From Pterois miles (Eukaryota > Chordata > Actinopteri > Perciformes > Scorpaenidae): a stretch of DNA of 64,000 bases. Below, piece after piece: positions 55,599 through 64,000 of this stretch. The stretch covers positions 3,441,501 to 3,505,500 of the forward strand of contig CAMQGK010000341.1 of assembly GCA_947000775.1 (NCBI GenBank). The letters are read 5' to 3'. A model generated the notes under the pieces. That model did not search any database. It was not told the origin of the DNA and was given only the letters and a program-made list of their open reading frames with translations. Numbering within the stretch: the stretch's first letter is position 1; every line of letters starts with the position of its first letter. The position numbers were made by a program, and so were the translations under genes.

Positions 55599-58500
55599 CT
55601 GAGACAGACGGAGACACAGAAACATGCGTTATCATACAACCTGCATACATATGTACATGCACATATATACATACAGAAACCTCTTAATCTATAGAACATC
55701 CTTGTGAGCACATTTGTTCCTCAGAAAAGTAGTGAAATGAAACACACAGGCAGAGGGAAACCTTGGGTCATATAGCACTAACTCTGGATATTATGTCCTC
55801 TGTTATAAATAGAAGTAGACTGCCATTAATTAGAGCAAAAGGATAAAATAAGACATTTGCCAAACAGACGGATTTCAGTAACGCTGCAGTGGCAGGACCC
55901 AGTCAATAATAAATGAGGCAATAATTTAGAGCAGCACTGAACCAATATTCCTCCCTTTACATTGCAGGGAGGACACAGATTCAATGATATATGGACATCA
56001 TAGTCTATATTTATGATGCATGGTGTATATTTTACTGACATAAAAGATTGGATGCGTCGTATTTAGCCACAGCAGGATGGGCTCTTAAAATCCTTCTGTC
56101 ATCTATAATTTACATATCCAAGTCATTTCACTAAAGAGGCTTGCCTGTCAAACAGGATTGGAATAACACGCTCCATCTTTTATTTTATATCCATCCATTT
56201 ATCATCCCCTTTGGGGTCGTGGGGGGAGATGGGGGAGGCTGGAGCTAATCCCAGCCTGGGCGAAGGCGGGACTCGCCCTGGACAGGTCGCCGGTCCATCT
56301 CAGACACATTCACACCTACGGGCAATTTAGAGCCATCAGTTAACCTGCATGTCTTTGGACTGTGGGAGGAAGCCGGAGAAGCCGGAGAAAAGCCACGCTA
56401 ACATGGGGAGAACAAGCAAACTCCACACAGAAGGGCCCTGAGCTGGATTCGAACCTGCGATCCTCTAGCTGTGAGTCTGTCTTGCGGTTTTGTTTTATAT
56501 TGGACATAAATTAGAGGGTTGAACGGCAGAATTGTGCAGCATTATCTCCTTTCCTATGGTAAAGGATGCTCCAGTGTGTCCTATGCTAAGGAGATAAGAA
56601 AGGAAGCATTGAAGCACCTTTCCTCAGCATTTAGTGGATTCATACAGCTCATATGATGGCTGCTACTGAGATACTTCTAGGTCATTTCACTTCCTTAGGA
56701 ACCTTCCTAAGCAGGCTTAGAAGAAGACTTTCTGACACTAGGCACAGGAAGTGAATTGCTGCCTCCCGCAAGTTAAAAACAAAGCATTTGGTCTTTGCAA
56801 AAATTATGTCAATATTTATTTGCATAAAGAGCAGAGAGGTGACATCTGATCACAAGTGTGTGAAGTGGTGTACTTAGAGCTGCCCACTTTTGATCACATC
56901 ACCTAAGACGCATGTTAACGGCAGATGTGAACAAAGGGGAAGCAAAGAACAACAAATTAAGGTTTAAAATGAAAACTTGGTGTAGTGTTTTGCCCTTTGC
57001 ATTCGGTCCGGCAGGGTGATGACGTCCTCTGTGTGTTGGTGCATCACCATCGTGTTACAGACGGTCTGCTGCTCTTGTGTTCTCTTACTTCTCCCGGTTG
57101 AAGATCATGAACTCTTGCTGCACCACTTCAAGGCACTCCTGTAGGTAGTCATTCTCCTGCAGGCAGTCAACAGACAAAACATCATCATCATCATCATCAT
57201 CTTCATCATCCACATCAACATCAGCCTCATTATCATCATTAACAACCTGCAGATGAAACTGTACGTCAGCTCGGATCAGTCAACTGCGTGACCGCTGACG
57301 TGAAGACGTCTTCTTTCCTTTTTATCCTCCATTGCTCTTTTTAAACAAGTCATGAATTGTTTGTGAGCCCTCCTCAAATTGAATGTTTGGCCCGAGACAA
57401 AAATAGAAGCTCATATTTCCGAAAGCACTTGAGGCCATGACAACAGCAGCAAAGGCTTCATAATTTAATAATCTTGGTAATAACAGAGCATGGGCAAACA
57501 CACACACATGTATGTGCTACACACTCACATGTGCTACACACTCACACACACAAAGACGACTAACCCTTCTGTTGTTAGAGGAACACACTCCTTGTGCACG
57601 CTGATGAGCGCTGATGACATGTGACACACACACAGGACTGGCGTTACTAACACTGATGTCATGATGACTGCCTGATGGGAACAGGCTGTTTCTCATAAAT
57701 ACAGAGGATATCTCCTGTCTGCGGTAAATAATGTCTCAATCAAACATAACAAGGCAGCGGAGACAAAGAGACTCCGCTGCTGTAGATAATTCTGCTGTCT
57801 GCGTACTCAGAGCACATCAGGACGGGCCCAGGCGTTATCATATATTAATTATGACATTCACTCCTACACAAAATTAGCCATTTTAACTGTGAAGACGTCT
57901 TTAACTCTTTTGTTTTAGAGCATTAACACTGGTGTACCCTACTTTAATACACTGTACCCACTGTTCAGGATGGAGTCTGTTATAAAGTAGGAATATATTA
58001 TTAACTCAACATTAACACTTACATTTAACATTTAACTTAACATTAACCCTTCCATCTCCTTCTCTGGTTCCTGCAGCTTTGTAAAGTCCTCTCTGCTTTA
58101 GTATCTCAGCCAGCAGACCCTCGGCTGTCCTCTCCTTCTCATCTCCAGACAGATTTCTGGATTTTTCTGCAGGTTTTGTCTCAAAGTGACGGTTCTAGTT
58201 GTATTCTTTGAATTCAGCCACGTTTGTTGCAAACTAAGCTCACAGCTTTACCACCAACCTCTGTGAACAAATACTTATCGGTTCATGACTTATTATAGAC
58301 GTGCCGCCTCAGCAGGTGACGCTACTTCAAACATCACTCACGTAAATCAAGTGTGACAGGAAGAAGCACGCTAACAATACACAAGCATTTCAAAACAAAA
58401 GCTATTTGCTGTTTTTTTTTTTAAGCTTTGTAAGTAAAATTGTGTGGTTTGTCTGAGACCTCCCGGGCTGGGCAGGACCATCACGAGGGCCGTAAAATAC

Positions 58501-61500
58501 CCAGGTCTGGTTTAGACTATAAAATTTCAGAAGCTAAAACAAGCAAATGTTTTGAGCTCGACAAGTTACAGAAATAGGTTGAAATGTTTGGAAATACACT
58601 CAACAGTTTTCTTGCTGAGTTAGGTGAGAAGATAGGTACCACCCTCATGTCTTTAAAGAGCTTAGCTTAGCATAAAGACTGAAAACAGTAGCAAACAGCT
58701 AGCCTGGCTCCGTCCAAAGGTTGCAAAACTCCATCTATCAGTACCTCTAAAGCTCACCAATGTCTTTCTTCAATCTTTTTACCCAAACTGGAAAAAAGAC
58801 AATTTACCATTTATTCACAGAGCTGTTGCCAAGCAACCAGCAGAGACTCCAGGAACTTACTGCTCCCAGCCAAGACATAGTCTGGCCCATAACCCCTTGT
58901 GAAAAGGTGAATTGTTGTTTCTAGACGTTGCTTTCTATAAGGCTTTAAAGCTGCTAAATGAGAGACTGGGCCAGTGAGCTGGCCAGTGGGGAACCCTCAC
59001 ATGCATGAATATGCACCAAAAGCATGTGCAGCCGGCAAAGCTACGGCATGTAAATGAAGCAGAGAAGTTCAAATTACACCTTTTAGCACCTTTAACAAAC
59101 ATCTTAAACTGGTAGACATGAGAGTGGTCTCATCTAACTTACTTTACTATTTCTTTAAGGTGCTAAATTTGAAATTCAGAGCATTAATATCACAGCAAAC
59201 AGCTGTTGTCTATGCAGCGATATAGAGTAATGTCTACCTGAACAGAGAATGAAGTCACTCTCCCTCTGTGTGTGTTGCAATCCCAGCTTGGGATACCTGC
59301 GAGCATGTTAGTGCATGTGAGTCCCAGAGTGCTGCAGCAACGTTAGCTACCAGCCGCCCGGTTCAGCCATCACCATGTTGAGAGCTGTGTGGAGGCAATC
59401 CCTCAATCATAGACAAGCGCTAGTGCTGCCTTCAAAAGGGCCTCATGTCCTTACGGTCTGTTCTTTATAACAGACCCTTGTTATGTATAACAGACCGTTG
59501 TGGACCATTTTTGAGTCATATTATTGATTTCTTAAGTAAGTGGCTGTGTAATAAGCAAGATAATGTACAGTACAGCTTGAGGGTCAGTGTTGTACATTAT
59601 CTCTTAATTGTATAATGTCCTACTGTAATATTCATACTTCCTCTTGTCCGAGATAGAATATGTTTTAAAACAGGAGCAAAATATACATCATGACAGCGAA
59701 GGAGAGACTATTGCCTGTTTGAGAATATTTATGATCTCAAAAGATGCAACTAATCTGCGTACTTAAAGGACGCCTGTAGCTAGCATGTTTGTACTGTAAG
59801 TCTCTCTTTATATTCAGTAGCACAATTAGTTCTTGGTTTTGTCTGCTGAGCTGAGATAATTCACAGCAGCTGAAGAAAAAGAAAAGATGCTGGGATTTGG
59901 CTCACCTCCAATCTAAAAATATACAGTTTTGACAGGAACTGACAGACCGGAGCCCAAGGTAAACCTGAGCAGCATTGTTATTTGTGAGACTGGCCCTGCC
60001 TCTTCATCTGTACAGTATCTATGTGTAACACACTGCTATGCGGCAGGTTATAATTTGCTCAGACATGTGTGTTCTCTTCATAATCATTTGCTTTTAGCAT
60101 CTACATACTGAAAACAACACTAACCTGATCTGCACAAGGCTACAAGGATCAACTGGGAAACAGCATATCATAGCAGTGTATAAGGGAATATAACCATTTT
60201 ATATGTGACGAAAGCTAAAAATAAGGTTCTCCGTTCTATCATCAGAGGGAATAAAGGCATTTCAACAGATGCAGTGACACCTTCATCTTTGCTGCTCCTA
60301 AAACCTCCTCCTCCTCAACAGAACGTAACGTATTTAATGCAGCATTTCACTATTTTATCTCTTGTATCTAAAGCTGAAATATGAAAGATGGCACAGATTA
60401 TTAGCTAATGTGAGGAATGTGACCTCTCTATTTAAATAATCTTTTAAGAGCACGCATCCATGTACCCTACCTTGTTTGCACCTACTGACTGTCTGATTTA
60501 ATTTTACATTTTTGTTAAAGGTATAATATGTAGGTTCATGTTTGTAAACACACAGTATCCAAAGCTGGCCAGTCCTCCACAGCTCAGCTAGTGAGAGGGA
60601 AAGATGGGTGGTCGAGCAAACTATAGAGTGACTGAAGAGAGGGAGCGGCGTTAGTGAGAACATAACAGAAACTAGAAAAGCAGATACCAGAGATATTGAG
60701 AAACAATTTTCTGGGTCCCATTTACCCCAATGTTGACAAAAATTCCAAAGTGATCCAGAATCCAGGATTTCTTCCGGATCACCCCCAAAATTAAATTCTT
60801 CCTTTTCACATTTTCGACACACCCTGAAAATTTCATCAAAATCCATCCATAAGTTTTTGAGTTATCTTGAACACAGACAAACAAACAGATAAACGCCGGC
60901 AAAAACATAACCTCCTTGGCGGAGGCAATAATATATTCTGATTGTTTCATGGTGGTTATGTTGAAGGGGAAACTTGAGGATCTGTATTAGAAGCCAAGAA
61001 GCGTGGCAAAGCATTGATATTTGACCACCTGAACAGGCTGTGCACCTCGCATGCTGTTATTGGCTGGGGGTTACACGCCCATGTGCAGACGACTAGAGGC
61101 ATCTAGAGTAAAGCAAAATAAAAAGAAATGAGGAAATACAGGCAGAGGGCTGCAGGGTCTCTGCAGACACCACCACATAATTCTTATAGGGCATGATGAT
61201 TGAGAGGGATTATTTTTGTATCAATCCATATATTTTTTTTTCATTAATTTTTGAATATTATAGCTTTAAAAACCTTTGTCTCTGTTCTTTGTTTGTAATA
61301 TCTCTTAGTTACGACCGTCTGCATCTTGGTAAAGGTTGCTGGGTTGTGAAAACATCAGGATCAGTGATGGAAGTAAGGTAAATCAAGTCCGATATGATGT
61401 ATTTTGAAATTATAAATGCATTAAAGTCAATAAAACAAAGCAAACAAACTGCAGTGCTCCGAGGCGTTACAGGTAAGCTCTGTCATTATATCCAGACAAC

Positions 61501-62031
61501 TCCTGTACTACCAGCTGCTCTGTGTGCAGACGACGACATCACTCACAGACTGTGAATCCTTGCTGTTGTCTCGAGACCGGTTCTTGGCCAGCCTCTTCTT
61601 CTTCTTGTGAAGGGGGCGCGACTCCAGGATCATCTCCTCCAGCTCAAAGGTGGGGTCGCAGTGGAGGCGGCCTTTCTGTAGAAACACAGACACACAGGGT
61701 CATAAATCGGCTGCAGTATACAAAGAGCCACAGAGTGCACAGTGTAAACCCAACTGAATAACACACATGAATGCATTCAGTTTCCTTTGCATTATTTAGT
61801 GCTACACATGCTCATTATGATCAGCAAACATAAAGGAGTGCCGGTGTGTGCTTCCAAGGGTTTACTGTGTGTGTGTGCGTTGATATCTGATCGCTTCACA
61901 CTAACATTAGGAACAAATCCGGCCTCCATCTTCTTCTCGTACACGGCGTCCCAGTTGACGTCAGCGAGGTAGGGAGATGTCTGCATGTCAGACAGGCTTG
62001 AGAAACGATGCTCTGGGTTCACGGTCAGCAG
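55409..62031 (-). CDS. stk32c: Serine/threonine kinase 32C, C-terminal part (last four coding exons)
   Basis: Minus-strand exons 61906-62031, 61547-61675, 57089-57156 and 55409-55598 join to 170 residues. They cover the end of the kinase domain (LLTVNPEHRFSSLSDMQ, NWDAVYEKKMEAGFVPN), the AGC-kinase-like tail (GRLHCDPTFELEEMI, HKKKKRLAKNRSRDN), ENDYLQECLEVVQQEFMIFN and a long acidic Pro/Glu tail ending in a Cys-rich CGSVCSSPGSC. STK32 (YANK) kinases are poorly characterised Ser/Thr kinases. The C-terminal cysteine pattern and the tail fit STK32C rather than 32A or 32B as I recall them. The N-terminal and catalytic exons lie beyond 64000. Confidence 0.92.
55950..56190 (-). mobile_element. Reverse fragment of the TTAA MITE family
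   Basis: The reverse complement matches about 49130-49320 of MITE copy 2 (gatggagc, tcctgctgtggctaaatac, gtcagtaaaatatacacca, tatagactatgatg). It lies in the last stk32c intron. Confidence 0.7.
56190..56480 (+). repeat. Repeat family C, most complete copy
   Basis: In order: tttggggtcgtggggggaga, gactcgccctggacaggtcg, caatttagagccatcagtta, ggactgtgggaggaagccgg and gctggattcgaacctgcgat. It joins directly to the MITE fragment. Confidence 0.75.
57089..57156 (-). CDS. stk32c: stk32c exon: ENDYLQECL segment
   Basis: Acceptor GCCTGCAG, donor GTAAGA, 22 codons plus two bases. An imperfect (GAT)n tract lies on the transcript strand just upstream of the acceptor (57178-57235). Confidence 0.92.
57178..57240 (+). 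repeat. Imperfect (ATC)n tract
   Basis: A run of catcatcat with interruptions, 22 bp and more upstream (minus sense) of the 57156 acceptor of stk32c, overlapping the likely branch-point zone. Confidence 0.85.
58005..58510 (+). mobile_element. hAT-like non-autonomous element, copy 3
   Basis: Shares cggctgtcctctccttct, gacgtgccgcctcagcaggt, gtgtgacaggaagaagcac and ccatcacgagggcc with 9899-10541. The left end seen in the other copies is missing. Confidence 0.65.
60530..60940. repeat. Interspersed repeat with aacctccttggcggaggc end
   Basis: The stretch tttcatcaaaatccatccat, agtttttgagttatcttgaa, acagacaaacaaacag and aacctccttggcggaggcaa resembles the end of a repeat common in fish (recalled). 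The 163-codon minus-strand open frame here lies on it and is not a gene candidate. Confidence 0.55.
61547..61675 (-). CDS. stk32c: stk32c exon: C-terminal tail
   Basis: Acceptor GTTTCTACAG, donor GTGAGT, 43 codons. Carries LHCDPTFELEEMILESRPLH and the basic KKKKRLAKNRSR run. Confidence 0.93.
61906..62031 (-). CDS. stk32c: stk32c exon: end of kinase domain
   Basis: Acceptor CGTCCTTCCAG, donor GTTAGT, 42 codons in phase 0. NPEHRFSSL is the subdomain XI arginine region. Confidence 0.92.
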
Positions 62032-62039
62032 CTGGAAGG

Positions 62040-64000
62040 ACGGGACACAACAATGTCACCTACATTATGTCACCTTCAGAGGAGCAGCATCACCTTCACA
62101 ACTTCCCTCCTCACTCAGGGACAAACTCTTCTCTCTGAGAGGTGAAGCAAACTCCACAAACTGCGGATGAAAAACAGAAAAATATTTGTTTCTTTCCTTT
62201 TTATTGTGCAACTCACAAAAAATGTGGTCGGTGAAGTGAACATATGGAGCCAAAAATATTCTGTTGAATTTAATCCTCTCTGGCCTCAATGAGACTGTTT
62301 TGCCACAAAAACATCCACATTTCAAATTTAAGATTTCCAGCTTTAAATACATCATTGTTCTTCATTTGAAGTTGAAGTTTTTATTGTTTATAAGCATGCC
62401 CTAACCATTCAATATTAAATAAATAAAAATGAGGAGCTAACTAGGAGCTAAATTCTGTAGCATGCTGTTATTAAGCTTGCTAGCTTAAAGGCATGAACAC
62501 TGTCATGTTGATGCCATTATGAAATAAAACAAAGTTTTGCTGCTGAGTAATAAAAAACAAGCTGCCGCCTAGCTAGTTAGCCGGCTAGGTAGGCAGCATG
62601 TGCAGCGTTGTAAGCTCACTCTTAAAAGCTAATGAGCTTTATTATTCATTGTGTATTGTGTTTATTTGCTGTCCAGTAAACTCCGTTATTTTGAAATGAT
62701 GAAAAGTATTTGACAATGCTTTGAGTTTTGATAATTTCTTTGATTATTTAAATTATTGGCTAATTTATTTATCATACACAATTTATTTATTCCACAATTT
62801 CTTGTTTATTTCTGCACAATGTTGCATAAAAGTTCAACAGGAATAATGTAGCAACCAACAGGGGGCAGTGTTAATCAAATCAGCCACCCATCAGGTTTGA
62901 ATCCAAACGGTTTCAGCGATCAACAGACATGAACGGCACACGAGTGGAATCACTTACTCCAGAGAGGAAATAAAAACTGGTTGTGTTTTCAATGAAATAC
63001 CATCTGTTTCATTTCTGTCCTCAGGGTGAACACTGGAAACGATAACGGGATGTGGCTTTTGTTGTCATGTTAACTCTCTTCCTGTGCTTTACTTTCTTGC
63101 TTTGGTCACAGGTCGATTCGATTCTCTCCTGCAGGGCCAGTCACGTCTGTCTCGGTGGAGTCCAGACATGGTAATCGATCAGCAGCAGAGCGGAAGAGAC
63201 CAGCGCTCCGTCCAGAAACTCAGAAACTCAACACATGCACACACTCCTGCTCACACTTCACTCTGCCAAAAAGTATCCCGTTTAACAAGTCACGGTTCTT
63301 CATACTCGACAATGACTGAGGAAATGCTGCCAGAGGGGATTAGATCGTTTGTTTCCAGCACAGTTTCACTTGTTCAGATGACACGTTGACACCAAGCAGA
63401 ATAAGGTAGACTGTTACTACAAGAAAACTGAGGAGCAGATTTATTTCCATTTGACGCAAAGGGAATTATCTCATCCAACTGGCACATTTTCACTTGTAAG
63501 AACAGTTTGAGCCTCAATATGAGGTCAAACGACTTGTTATGCTGAATATTATCGGCAGCGATACACAGGTTGACGCACACATAAACACTGTCTCTTGTCT
63601 CTCTGTTTCTGTGCTTCCATCCCTCAGACTCCCATCTGTCGTTTTTCTTCTCCTTTGCCCTGAGGGTCTCGGCTCATCCTCCCTCCCTCCAGCTCCAGTC
63701 CCCCATACGGTACCTGCATCCTCTGTTCCTGTGGCTTCAGTTATTACCTCAATATGCACCCAGTTTCACCTCCATATCCCCACTGCTCTCCGTCCCTCCT
63801 GCTGAGGGGTCAGGGTTCAGTTTACTTAAAAATATTTACCTGAATCTCGTTAAATTAGGAAATACAGAAATTTGCATCCACATTGCCTCATTCTTTCATG
63901 AATTTATGTTTTCATATAAACTTACAGTATGTTTTAGATTATTTTCTTGATTAATTGATTAAAGACCTATTATGCTTTTGTGCTTTTTCCCTTTCTTTTA
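62040..64000. other. stk32c: stk32c intron; no exon recognised
   Basis: AT-rich intronic sequence with a repeat-like phrase near 62855 (gcaaccaacagggggcagtg). I looked for kinase subdomains on the minus strand and found none, so the next upstream exon lies beyond the window. Confidence 0.5.

Noticed and set aside
60355..60846. 163-codon minus-strand open frame
   Set aside because: It overlaps a repeat with a common fish end sequence (aacctccttggcggaggc), lacks exon borders and has no recognisable domain.
63084..63389. 101-codon plus-strand open frame near the window end
   Set aside because: No splice sites or recognisable content, and it runs antisense within a presumed stk32c intron.

Overview
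The window is vertebrate nuclear DNA, most likely from a spiny-rayed teleost fish. Short coding exons with GT/AG borders are separated by introns of 0.1 to 8 kb. Three genes look like vertebrate tmem254, plac9 and stk32c. The intervening DNA is full of fish-type interspersed repeats, including tRNA-derived SINEs, TTAA-flanked MITEs, hAT-like elements and a Tc1-like relic, plus microsatellites. There are no operons. All exon models come from reading splice sites and frame continuity by eye.

Layout: 1-87 may be the 3' end of an unidentified plus-strand gene, with a poly(A) signal at 156. tmem254 (plus, four coding exons, 2076-9148) encodes a 123-residue three-helix membrane protein. 9.7-14.1 kb is intergenic and repeat-filled. 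On the minus strand, 30713 down to 15748, lies a 12-coding-exon gene for a PLP fold-type II protein of the threonine dehydratase/serine racemase family. It has a C-terminal ACT-like domain and, in the best model, an N-terminal hydrophobic segment. The Schiff-base lysine is kept, but three other cofactor-contact motifs are altered, so a divergent enzyme or pseudoenzyme is possible. An intact tRNA-Ala(TGC) gene lies in one of its introns on the opposite strand. 31-39.7 kb is gene-poor. plac9 (plus, three coding exons, 39964-48283) encodes a 99-residue secreted coiled-coil protein; a TTAA-flanked MITE sits 81 bp after its stop codon. The last four coding exons of stk32c (minus, 62031 down to 55409) close the window; its kinase exons lie beyond 64000.

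tmem254 and plac9 are also neighbours in human 10q22.3 (from memory), so this is conserved linkage; here the PLP-fold gene lies between them. plac9 and stk32c are tail to tail. The genes do not form an obvious pathway. The most interesting items are the PLP/ACT gene with its altered active site and membrane segment, a (TG)n tract serving as the 3' splice site of its last coding exon, one 55-bp minisatellite present in opposite orientations in introns of tmem254 and plac9, and the MITE in the plac9 3' UTR.
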